A DNA stretch of 64,000 bases. Origin: Collinsella aerofaciens. GTDB lineage: Bacteria > Actinomycetota > Coriobacteriia > Coriobacteriales > Coriobacteriaceae. The position numbers were made by a program, and so were the translations under genes. The notes beneath the pieces were generated by a model. It had not been told where the DNA came from. It did no database searches and was given only the letters and a program-made list of their open reading frames with translations. Positions 1 to 7,127 of the stretch are shown piece by piece (within the stretch, counting starts at the first letter, position 1; each line of letters starts with the position of its first letter). The DNA lies in contig JAPJOH010000005.1 of the NCBI GenBank assembly GCA_030826265.1, positions 1 to 64,000 on the forward strand, read 5' to 3'.

Positions 1-226
1 GACTTGCAGCGACGGACCTCAGGACACTCTTACACCACGTCTGCGCGCGCGACCCAGTGTCGCCAACCTGATGCTTAGTTATTCTACATTTGTTTATTAT
101 CTTCTTACTTTATGACGCCTCCGAGTCCTAAATTCCTTGATTTTGCTGTTACTGATTTAGTGACAGTACTCATATTTGCCATATTTTGGCCAGGGCATAT
201 GATTAACCCCCTATTTTCGACGTGAA
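1..226. other. gene-free left edge with a degenerate 48-nt repeat
   Basis: No coding frame is convincing here. Positions 145-192 match the reverse complement of 14528-14575 at about 39 of 48 bases. The best conserved part is an 18-nt core, ACAGTACTCATATTTGCC. The rest is AT-rich compared with the genes and may hold an upstream promoter of a gene outside the window. I see nothing else in it. Confidence 0.5.
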
Positions 227-1336
227 TTAGACCGGCTTAAGCCCAAAACACGCCCGCAGCGCGTTAAGCAACGCCTCTTGCTTCTTCCTGCGGGCATCGA
301 CACGATTCCGGTACCGCTTTCGCATACGCTGGTGGATGCGCCATGCGAGCGCTTCCATCGCTTCCATGTCACAGAGCATTTCGTTGTTGACCGTCGCGAC
401 CTCGATTCCCATAGTAATCAAGCCCGTGTTGCGTTTTTCATCATGGATACGTCCCCTCCGGGAGGAATGGCCCAGCTCACCGTTGTATTCCAGGTCAAAC
501 CGGGCTGCCTCTTGATACGCATCGCAAACTGCATGAGGCATCCCCGAGATTGCCTGCGCACGGCCATCGAACTCGATCTTGTAGTCGGTCTTAAAAGGCC
601 CGCAGGCAAACCCGCCATAGGAAAACGGAAGCGAAAACAGGGCGAGCATGATGCACTCCATGGGCGAGAGCAGGTTTTCCGAAAGATAGGGACACAGACG
701 CAGCAGCTGTTTGGCCACATTCCCCTTGCATGCCGCAAGGTAATCTGCCAGGCGATCGGGCGTCAGCACCGGCTCGACTTCAAAGTAGCCCACGTCTGCT
801 GGCTGGTCCTTGTCCTTTGCAAGTTTATTCGCAACAGGCGAGGTGTAGGGAGGCAGATACTTCCCGCGGTCGCTCAGTGAAATCTTAGAGCACAGCTCCT
901 GGGCCAGGGCAAACGCCTGGATGCAGCCGACCTCGCGCGCAACGGCAACACAAAGGGCCTCGGGAGATAGGCTGTACACCCCCGGTTCCACCTCTAGAAT
1001 CGAGCCGGCGGGCAACCCGGAACACACGGACCAGCCTACGCCAGGCATGCGGCGGCGCTGCGCCGCGGATCCCACCAGCAAGCACAGATCTTCTTGCACC
1101 TCGCCACTTTTGGCTCCAATTCGCACCAAGTCAGGAAGATAGATATCCTCGGTCGAGGGCGACGACGTGCGCAGCACACGGCGCTCTTCATCGGGATTAA
1201 AGTCCTTCCAGCTGATATAGCCCATCTGCCGGCGCTCGGCGCGCATCATGCGCAGCGCTGAAGCGCCTGTTAGGATTACGGAAGCCGCTAGCTGTTCGCC
1301 TGTCGGCTCGTTGCGCCGCTCAATCTTCACTGCCAC
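227..1336 (-). CDS. DUF559/AbiEi-like protein with PD-(D/E)xK nuclease-type C-terminus
   Basis: This is a 369-residue protein of unknown role. Its C-terminal part (residues about 278-320) shows D281, the run EYNGELGH at 283-290, D299-E-K-R and GIEVATVN. That pattern resembles the very-short-patch-repair/DUF559 nuclease fold, where an acidic E-x-DG..H core is followed by D..R and a hydrophobic strand. The N-terminal 270 residues resemble nothing I know but contain several Cys. The frame stays open upstream to 1702, but that part is the shadow of comF. I chose the GTG at 1336 because AGGGG lies 9 bases upstream, leaving a 10-base gap after the comF stop; an ATG at 1375 inside comF is the alternative. 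It probably ends the tmk-holB-PSP1-comF transcript. The fold is inferred from motif spacing only. Confidence 0.7.
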   Translation of the reverse strand: MAVKIERRNEPTGEQLAASVILTGASALRMMRAERRQMGYISWKDFNPDEERRVLRTSSPSTEDIYLPDLVRIGAKSGEVQEDLCLLVGSAAQRRRMPGVGWSVCSGLPAGSILEVEPGVYSLSPEALCVAVAREVGCIQAFALAQELCSKISLSDRGKYLPPYTSPVANKLAKDKDQPADVGYFEVEPVLTPDRLADYLAACKGNVAKQLLRLCPYLSENLLSPMECIMLALFSLPFSYGGFACGPFKTDYKIEFDGRAQAISGMPHAVCDAYQEAARFDLEYNGELGHSSRRGRIHDEKRNTGLITMGIEVATVNNEMLCDMEAMEALAWRIHQRMRKRYRNRVDARRKKQEALLNALRACFGLKPV

Positions 1337-1346
1337 AAAACCACCC

Positions 1347-2153
1347 CTACCAAACACGTGCGATAGCAAGGCCATCGACTGCCGCAGCGCCGGCGCGCTT
1401 GAGCTCCGCCGAGGCTGCTGCCATGGTCGCGCCCGTGGTGATAACGTCATCGATAAGCAGTAGGCGGCGGCCGTGCACGTCCTCAACCGTCTCGTACATG
1501 CCTTGGGCACGCTCGCGACGCTCCTCACGACCGAGTTCGCGCTGGTCGCCATGCCCGTACTTGACGAGAGCATCGAGCAGGGGAACACCCGACAGCTCGC
1601 AAAATGGGCGCGCAATGGCCTCCATATGATCAAAGCCACGCCGCCGAAACGCTGCCGCCGTCGCAGGCACAAACACCACCGCATCCGCACCGGACAGCAC
1701 ACCTCCTAAGCGTTCGGGCGCTACGACCTGGGCATGCAGGGCGGTGTCGTAGAGCAGCTCCGCCAGATACGGCGCCAGGCGTCGCTCGCCCGCGTCCTTG
1801 TACGCTTTAATGATGCGCGGCAGCGGATGCGCATAGACGGAGCACGCCAGGCAGCGGTCGAGCGCCTCCGCCATTGCCGAGGACGTGCCCTCGACCGAAC
1901 ACTCAGTGCACAGCAAATCCCCAAACGGGGCGCCGCATCGGGTACAGCTATGACGTGGGTCGATGAGCGTGAGCGCGGCCAGGCAGTCTTGGCAAATAAG
2001 CGCACCGGCGCGCTCGCAGCCGGCACATCGTGTTGGCGACAATGCCTCGAGTGCCTCGCGTGCCGCCCGCTCGGCAAACGGCAGCAATTCGTCCGCAAAC
2101 GGTAGGGCGCCGGCACCCTGCAGACGGCTCAATTTGTTCAGATGGCTCTTCAA
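1347..2153 (-). CDS. comF: ComF family phosphoribosyltransferase-like protein
   Basis: The 268-residue protein carries an N-terminal zinc region with four Cys pairs (C43/C46, C54/C57, C70/C73, C82/C85). A type I phosphoribosyltransferase domain follows, with the PRPP-binding loop LLLIDDVITTGAT at 231-243. ComF proteins take part in DNA uptake and help DNA processing in naturally competent bacteria; here the role is inferred from family only. The start is a TTG at 2153, preceded by AGGGAGGG at a 7-base spacing. That ribosome site lies inside the 3' arm of a 12-bp hairpin (2157-2192), so translation may be structurally gated. It follows the PSP1 gene on the same strand and sits 10 bases before the DUF559-like gene. 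Confidence 0.9.
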   Translation of the reverse strand: MKSHLNKLSRLQGAGALPFADELLPFAERAAREALEALSPTRCAGCERAGALICQDCLAALTLIDPRHSCTRCGAPFGDLLCTECSVEGTSSAMAEALDRCLACSVYAHPLPRIIKAYKDAGERRLAPYLAELLYDTALHAQVVAPERLGGVLSGADAVVFVPATAAAFRRRGFDHMEAIARPFCELSGVPLLDALVKYGHGDQRELGREERRERAQGMYETVEDVHGRRLLLIDDVITTGATMAAASAELKRAGAAAVDGLAIARVW

Positions 2154-2156
2154 GAC

Positions 2157-2192
2157 ACAACCCTCCCTACGTTCGGTCGCAGGGAGGGTTGT
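2157..2192 (-). promoter_or_regulatory. hairpin sequestering the comF ribosome-binding site
   Basis: Perfect 12-bp arms (2157-2168 and 2181-2192) enclose a 12-base loop. Read on the minus strand, the second arm contains AGGGAGGG, the Shine-Dalgarno of the comF TTG start three bases further on. No U-run follows, so it is a poor intrinsic terminator. It could instead hide the ribosome site or stabilise the upstream mRNA end. Confidence 0.65.
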
Positions 2193-2255
2193 TGATTCAG
2201 CGCTATGGTACCCCGACGCGATTGGGGTAAGGCGGGTTAAATCCGCTCGCGGGCG

Positions 2256-3956
2256 TTATTCGCCGGCGGGCGGTTGTGGTGCGGCCGAAGACGGGGCCGA
2301 GCCCTCGCCGCCATCCTGGCGCGGCTTGCGGGAGCGACGGCGACGGCGACGCTTCTGGCCCTGATCGGCCGAACCCTCACCACCACGATCCTCGCGCGAC
2401 TCGCGCTCGTCGTGAGAGGCGCCGCGCGCGGCCTTGGTGGCCGCTCCTCCGCCATCTCCGGGACGACGACGCGTGACCTTGACCTCGCCATCCGAAACCT
2501 GATCGGCCACGGAGGGCACCGAGGGCTTCTGCTGCGTGCCCGAGGAATGGCGACGACGCGGACGCGGGGCGCGCTCCCCCTCGCCACGCGGCTTGCCGCC
2601 CTTGTCAGCAGGTGCATCGGAACCCGAGCCGCCCTTGGGAGCGGCGCCGGCCTCGCGAGCTGCGGCGGCGCGGAAAGCGTCCTCGCGCTCCTCGCTCGAC
2701 AGATGACGGCGACGACGGCGCGTGGGGTTCATGCCACCGCCGCGATTCTGCTGCTGGGGCTGCTGAGCCTCGTGCTCGCGGGAGGCATTCTTGCCTGTAG
2801 CCGCGGTCTCGCCGGCGTCGCCCGAGCCTGCACGCTTGCGACGGCGACGACCACCGGCGGCCTCCTCGGCCTCGGGCGCCTCGGCCTTGCCGCGACCCTT
2901 ACCGCGGCCACGGCCCTCGCCCTGGCTTTGAGCAGCGCGAGCGTCGGAATCGGCATCGCGACGACGGCGCTTGGGCATCGACGTGCCGGCAAGACGGTCG
3001 GCGCTCGACAGGCCATCGCCCACGTCGACGCCGTTCTCGCGGTCGAGCTCCATGAGCGCCAGGCGCATCTCGGGCGACTCGATGCGCTCGAGCACGTCAC
3101 GCGTCACGCAGTCGGGGCGGCAATTGCAGCCCTGCTCGGCAGCCTTCTTTTTGCAGCCCTCCGAGCACGTCATATCGGCCAGGTTGACCTTAAAGACTTT
3201 GCCGTTCTCCAGGCGCAGCACCAGCTGCTCACGCGGCGTGTCATACTCCTGGATACGCGCCTTGCCAAGCGGCGTATCGATGAGCGTTTTCTTTTTGGGC
3301 GCACGGCTCTTAAAGTCCTTGTACGCCTCGAACTCATAGCGCAGACAGCACATCAGGCGGCCGCAAACGCCGCTGATCTTGGACGAGTTGAGCGGCAGGT
3401 CCTGCTCTTTTGCCATGCGGATCGAGACGGGCTCAAACTGTCCGCCAAAGCGCGTGCAGCAGAGCTCCTGTCCGCACTGGGCATAGCCGCCCACCAGGCG
3501 GGTCTCGTCGCGCACGCCGATCTGGCGCATGTCGACGCGGATGTGCAGCGTCGAGGACAGATCCTTGACGAGCTGGCGAAAATCGACGCGTTCCTCAGCC
3601 GCAAAGTAGAACACGGCCTTCTCGCCGCCAAACAGGTACTCGACGCCGACCGGCTTCATCTCGAGGTCGAGCTCCTTGACCAGGCGGCGGAAGTCGACCA
3701 TGGCCTCGTCGCCCTGGATGGCTAGGTCATCCGCAAGCTGCAGGTCGATGTCGCTCGCCACACGCAGCACGGGCTTAAGCGGCTGACCGATCTCGTCTTG
3801 CGGCACCTCAAAGGGATCGGCCGTAACCAGGCCGATCTCGGTTCCGCGCTCGGTAGAGCAAATGGCATAATCGGCCTCGAGGATATCCAGATCCTGCGGA
3901 TCGAACCACAGGTCGCGCGAGGCGTAGGTAAACTTAACGGGTACGACTAACGGCAT
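2256..3956 (-). CDS. ricT: PSP1 domain protein (RicT/YaaT-like) with long basic C-terminal tail
   Basis: Residues about 1-270 form the PSP1 domain known from Bacillus RicT (YaaT), a partner in the RicAFT complex that affects RNA processing and development. Visible hallmarks are GQELCCTRFGG and VCGRLMCCLRYEFEAYKDF, plus a further Cys cluster, CSEGCKKKAAEQGCNCRPDC, suited to metal or Fe-S binding. The remaining 250 or so residues are low-complexity Arg/Gly/Ala/Glu with many RRRR and KRRRR blocks. That looks like a disordered RNA-binding tail, and Bacillus RicT lacks it. The start has AGGAAGG 7 bases upstream, and the gene overlaps the holB stop by 10 bases. The tmk-holB-PSP1 order is common in Gram-positives and supports the call. 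Confidence 0.88.
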   Translation of the reverse strand: MPLVVPVKFTYASRDLWFDPQDLDILEADYAICSTERGTEIGLVTADPFEVPQDEIGQPLKPVLRVASDIDLQLADDLAIQGDEAMVDFRRLVKELDLEMKPVGVEYLFGGEKAVFYFAAEERVDFRQLVKDLSSTLHIRVDMRQIGVRDETRLVGGYAQCGQELCCTRFGGQFEPVSIRMAKEQDLPLNSSKISGVCGRLMCCLRYEFEAYKDFKSRAPKKKTLIDTPLGKARIQEYDTPREQLVLRLENGKVFKVNLADMTCSEGCKKKAAEQGCNCRPDCVTRDVLERIESPEMRLALMELDRENGVDVGDGLSSADRLAGTSMPKRRRRDADSDARAAQSQGEGRGRGKGRGKAEAPEAEEAAGGRRRRKRAGSGDAGETAATGKNASREHEAQQPQQQNRGGGMNPTRRRRRHLSSEEREDAFRAAAAREAGAAPKGGSGSDAPADKGGKPRGEGERAPRPRRRHSSGTQQKPSVPSVADQVSDGEVKVTRRRPGDGGGAATKAARGASHDERESREDRGGEGSADQGQKRRRRRRSRKPRQDGGEGSAPSSAAPQPPAGE

Positions 3957-5074
3957 ATCAGTGCCTTCCTGATATCGAACAGCATGACCTCGATGGCCAG
4001 CTGGGGAGTAACGTTTCTAGCGATGTTGCGTTCGGCGGTTGCGACCGCCTCGAGCGCCCGCGTGGCGCCCGCAACATTCGTCGCGGCGGTAAGCCGACCG
4101 ATCGTGTCGCGCACGTCTTCGTTCACAACGTCGGCTGCCTCGTCCTGAAGCGTCAGCAGCACGTCGCGCATGAGCGTCCGCGCGCTCGCCAGCGCTTCCA
4201 TGATACCCGAACGCTCGCGCGCGTTGAGTTCGCGCTTGTTGCGGTCCTCAAGCTGCTTCAATGCTCCACGCGACAGGTAGTCGGCGTTTTGCTCGAGCAC
4301 CTTTTCCTGCGTGGACTTGACCTCGGCGAGCGGCGCCTTAACGGCGACGATGAGTGACTTGGCGCGGCTGAGCACGTCGGCCTCGTCGGCGGCGATAAGC
4401 GAATCGATGGCGCGAACCATCTGACGGCGGGCGTCCTGGCGCTCGGCGCTCTTGAGGAACTCGATGCCACGCGTGGGGCTTCCCGCTACGGCGACGGCCA
4501 TGCGGCAACGCACAGGGTCCTGACCGGTGGCGCGGCTCACGGCCTGCGCGGCGACGGCGGGCGACACCAGCCGAAACGGCACGCACTGGCAGCGGCTCAC
4601 GATGGTGGGCAACATCACGTCTGCCGAGGTGCCCAGCAGGATGAACATAACGCCCTCGGGCGGCTCCTCGAGCGTTTTGAGCAGTGCGTTGGCGGTGTTG
4701 GCGCGCAGTTGCTCGGCACGGTCGATGATGTAGACCTTGGCCTTGGCACGGATGGGCGCCAGAGGCACGTCATCGAGCAGCTCGCGGGTCTGGGCGATGA
4801 GGTAGCCCGTGGCGCTCTCGGGCGCGTAATAGTGCACGTCGGGGTGCGTATGACGGGCGACGCGCACGCAGCTGTCGCATGAGCCGCAGCCATCCTGCTC
4901 GCACAGGAAGGCTTGGGCGAGCGCCCACGCGGCGTCGAGTTTGCCCGCGCCGGGCGCACCCAAAAACAGGTAGGCGTGCGATGCGCGACCGCTGGCGACG
5001 GCATTGGTCAAAAAGTCGCGCACGCGCTCTTGGGTGTCGAGCTTGGCCAGCAGGCTTGCCTGAGCGGGGGCCAT
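3947..5074 (-). CDS. holB: DNA polymerase III subunit delta'
   Basis: The 375-residue AAA+ clamp-loader subunit helps load the sliding clamp at the replication fork. It shows a P-loop-like GAPGAGK at 39-45 and a zinc site C58-x4-C63-x2-C66-x2-C69. It also has DRAEQLRANTANALLKTLEE (Walker B region) and SRCQ (sensor/SRC motif). The ATG at 5074 is chosen over an upstream one at 5095 because AGGAGG lies 9 bases before it and it starts one base after the tmk stop. It overlaps the PSP1 start by 10 bases, so the genes are probably translationally coupled. Confidence 0.95.
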   Translation of the reverse strand: MAPAQASLLAKLDTQERVRDFLTNAVASGRASHAYLFLGAPGAGKLDAAWALAQAFLCEQDGCGSCDSCVRVARHTHPDVHYYAPESATGYLIAQTRELLDDVPLAPIRAKAKVYIIDRAEQLRANTANALLKTLEEPPEGVMFILLGTSADVMLPTIVSRCQCVPFRLVSPAVAAQAVSRATGQDPVRCRMAVAVAGSPTRGIEFLKSAERQDARRQMVRAIDSLIAADEADVLSRAKSLIVAVKAPLAEVKSTQEKVLEQNADYLSRGALKQLEDRNKRELNARERSGIMEALASARTLMRDVLLTLQDEAADVVNEDVRDTIGRLTAATNVAGATRALEAVATAERNIARNVTPQLAIEVMLFDIRKALICR

Positions 5075-5075
5075 G

Positions 5076-5759
5076 TTACTCGGCCTCCTGGGCAAGCGCG
5101 GCGGTGACGGCGTCCTGGGAAATGTCGAGGCCGTAGGCGCGAACCTGCTCGACCGTCTGCGCGAAGACGTCCTCGATGGACGCGGTCGCGTCGATGAGCT
5201 TTACGCGGTTTGGTTCCTCGGCGGCAATTGCGCAAAAACCCTGGTAGACACGCTCTTGGAAGGCCATGCCCTTAGCCTCCATGCGATCTGCCGCACCGCG
5301 GTCGGCCATGCGCAGCGCCGCCTGCTCGGGCGTGATGTGATAGACGAGTGTGAGCGCCGGGTGCGTACCCGCGACGGCCAGGTTGTTGGCGTCGCGCACT
5401 ATCTGGCGATCGAGGCCATCGGCAAACGCCTGGTAGCAGGTCGTGGAATCGTAGAAGCGGTCGCACAGGACAACCTTGCCGGCAGCAAGGGCGGGAGCTA
5501 TGACCTCGTGCACCAACTGAGCGCGTGCCGCCTCGTAGAGCAACAACTCGCAGGTGTCGCCCATCGCCGTATTGGCGGGGTCGAGCAGCAGAGCACGGAT
5601 CTTTTCGCTGATGGCGGTACCGCCCGGCTCACGCAGGGTCACAACCTGGTAGCCAGCGAGTTCAAGAGCGCGGGCAAGCAGGCGCGCCTGCGTGGACTTG
5701 CCGGCGCCATCGACGCCCTCGAGCGTGATAAAGCTATGCTGAGCGGGCTCAAAAGCCAT
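5076..5759 (-). CDS. tmk: thymidylate kinase
   Basis: The 227-residue kinase phosphorylates dTMP to dTDP for DNA synthesis. The P-loop EGVDGAGKST is at 14-23, the DRFYDS nucleotide-binding motif near residue 99, and the C-terminal lid region is present. Length is normal for the family (about 205-230). It is the first gene of the minus-strand run tmk-holB-PSP1-comF. The gap upstream holds a 22-bp palindrome (5863-5931) of the GGGAC repeat class. Confidence 0.96.
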   Translation of the reverse strand: MAFEPAQHSFITLEGVDGAGKSTQARLLARALELAGYQVVTLREPGGTAISEKIRALLLDPANTAMGDTCELLLYEAARAQLVHEVIAPALAAGKVVLCDRFYDSTTCYQAFADGLDRQIVRDANNLAVAGTHPALTLVYHITPEQAALRMADRGAADRMEAKGMAFQERVYQGFCAIAAEEPNRVKLIDATASIEDVFAQTVEQVRAYGLDISQDAVTAALAQEAE

Positions 5760-5862
5760 GGGCGCAGCCCCTTCCTACAAGGCGCGTAAATGCGATTTAT
5801 AGCAACCAAGCAATGATACCCCAGTGCTCGGTGCGTCCCCAATGGCTAAAGGTGCCTTTCCA

Positions 5863-5931
5863 AAGTTGCGGTGAAATAGGGACTGATTGAAGCTCTGAGA
5901 CCGCCAAACAGTCCCTATTTCACCGCAACTT
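5863..5931. repeat. family A intergenic palindrome, copy 1
   Basis: Perfect 22-bp inverted repeat: arms 5863-5884 and 5910-5931, loop of 25 bases. The arm begins AAGTTGCGGTGAAATA and ends GGGACT. Copies 2 (29778-29846) and 3 (55067-55133) share the first 12 or more bases. It lies between the divergently read tmk and the zinc-ribbon gene, so it terminates neither. Confidence 0.85.
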
Positions 5932-5999
5932 ATGATGGGGAATTTTGTGCGCTGGGTATAATCGTCGTATTGCATTGAAATGTGGCGAAAGGAGTGGCA

Positions 6000-6983
6000 A
6001 TGTCTCGGTATTGCGCCTCGTGCGGCAAGCTTCTTGCAGATAATGCCAAGTTCTGCACCTCGTGCGGTGCATCCGTTGAGCAAACAACCGCGAGCGATAG
6101 GCAGCCCGCTTTTGAGCAGACCGGTTCCCTCGATACGCCGCAAGCCAAGGCGGACGACCCCCTCGCCTATCGCCCCGACCCCGCCGCAGGCCCCGCGGCC
6201 GTCGAGACCACGCAGCGCATACCCGTCGCGAGCGGCTCGCCCCAACAGCAGCCGGCTCCCGCATACGCGCCCGCTTCGCCACAGACCCCCGCTCCCAAAA
6301 AGAGCGGCACCGGGCCGCTTATCGCCGTTATCGTTGTGCTGGTGGCGATCATCATCGCCCTGGTCGTTTTCTTTGTGATCAAGCCTTTCGACAACGCCGC
6401 CACGCAGACGACTGCCGAGGTAGCTAAGCTGCACCATGACGTCGACGACGATGACCTAAAGCCTCTCGGCGATCCCAACAGCCTGTACGACGATGATGAC
6501 GATGACGACGAGGATGGCGGCGAAGCAACGCTCTCCGAGCAGAACCTCTACCGCCGACTGAGCGAATACTACGACTTGCTCGAAGACCTCGACAACTACG
6601 TCCGTGGCTGCGCACAGAACTTCAACGGCAGCTATCTGGAAGAGGATCGAACCACCCGTCAAAATCTCGCCGACGTCGCCGAGCGCACGGAGGACACCAT
6701 CGAGCAGTATTACGACATCGTCGAGGACCTAGACGTCCCGACGAACTCCAAGAACTACAGCTCCTGGAAAGACATCGTTGCCCTGTACGACGACCTGGAT
6801 CACCGCATTGACGCAATCTGTGATGCCTGGGAGATCAGCCTGAAATACGCCAAGCCTGCGGACCACAAGAATGAGATCGTGGCGCCGCTGTCGCGCGACA
6901 ACGTAGCGGGCACCAATGACAATAAGTACCGCCTAGACTTTGAGGAGCGCTATCCCGGCGCCAAACCCGTCGAAGTGAACTAG
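6000..6983 (+). CDS. zinc-ribbon, single-pass membrane protein with acidic exterior
   Basis: The 327-residue protein begins with a zinc ribbon, CASCG...FCTSCG (C5, C8, C20, C23). A Pro/Ala/Gln-rich linker (about 35-105) and one transmembrane helix (about 110-132, rich in Val/Ile) follow. The C-terminal part is very acidic, with two poly-Asp runs (VDDDDL and DDDDDDDE), and its 110 or so remaining residues are helical. This is the common layout of cytoplasmic zinc-ribbon proteins with an extracytoplasmic domain; the function is unknown. The ATG at 6000 is chosen because AAAGGAG lies 5 bases upstream; an in-frame ATG at 5982 has no site. A TATAAT at 5957-5962 may be its -10 box. The repeat at 7002-7059 and a terminator follow. 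Confidence 0.85.
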   Translation: MSRYCASCGKLLADNAKFCTSCGASVEQTTASDRQPAFEQTGSLDTPQAKADDPLAYRPDPAAGPAAVETTQRIPVASGSPQQQPAPAYAPASPQTPAPKKSGTGPLIAVIVVLVAIIIALVVFFVIKPFDNAATQTTAEVAKLHHDVDDDDLKPLGDPNSLYDDDDDDDEDGGEATLSEQNLYRRLSEYYDLLEDLDNYVRGCAQNFNGSYLEEDRTTRQNLADVAERTEDTIEQYYDIVEDLDVPTNSKNYSSWKDIVALYDDLDHRIDAICDAWEISLKYAKPADHKNEIVAPLSRDNVAGTNDNKYRLDFEERYPGAKPVEVN

Positions 6984-7001
6984 CGCTTTGTCGTTCCCGA
7001 G

Positions 7002-7059
7002 CCGGCAGTTAGGGACGTTCCTAAACTGCCAGCAGAAAAGAAACGTCCCTAACTGCCGG
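7002..7059. repeat. family B intergenic palindrome, copy 1
   Basis: Perfect 18-bp arms, CCGGCAGTTAGGGACGTT (7002-7019) and its complement (7042-7059), enclose 22 bases. The loop repeats part of the arm in degenerate form (AAACTGCC). A related degenerate copy is at 45746-45790. It lies between the zinc-ribbon gene and the shared terminator. Confidence 0.85.
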
Positions 7060-7065
7060 ATAAAA

Positions 7066-7105
7066 AACGAGCGAGGATTTTGAGGTCCTCGCTCGTTTTT
7101 GTTTT
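7066..7105. terminator. bidirectional terminator between zinc-ribbon gene and topoisomerase
   Basis: A 12-bp stem (7066-7077 with 7086-7097) and an 8-base loop are flanked by T-rich sequence on the right and A6 on the left. It can stop both the plus-strand zinc-ribbon gene and the minus-strand topA, which converge here. Confidence 0.85.
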
Positions 7106-7127
7106 AGTCAATGTTCCGACTGCGCCG

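Noticed and set aside
1337..1702. N-terminal extension of the DUF559-like protein
   Set aside because: The extra 122 residues are the shifted-frame reading of comF. A GTG with a good site at 1336 fits better.
2274..3725. 483-residue plus-strand frame
   Set aside because: It is the antisense of the PSP1 gene, a low-complexity Ala/Leu/Arg product without motif.
6424..6662. Minus-strand frames opposite the Asp-rich region of the zinc-ribbon gene
   Set aside because: They read the complement of GAC/GAT repeats as Val/Ile/Arg runs and have no other support.
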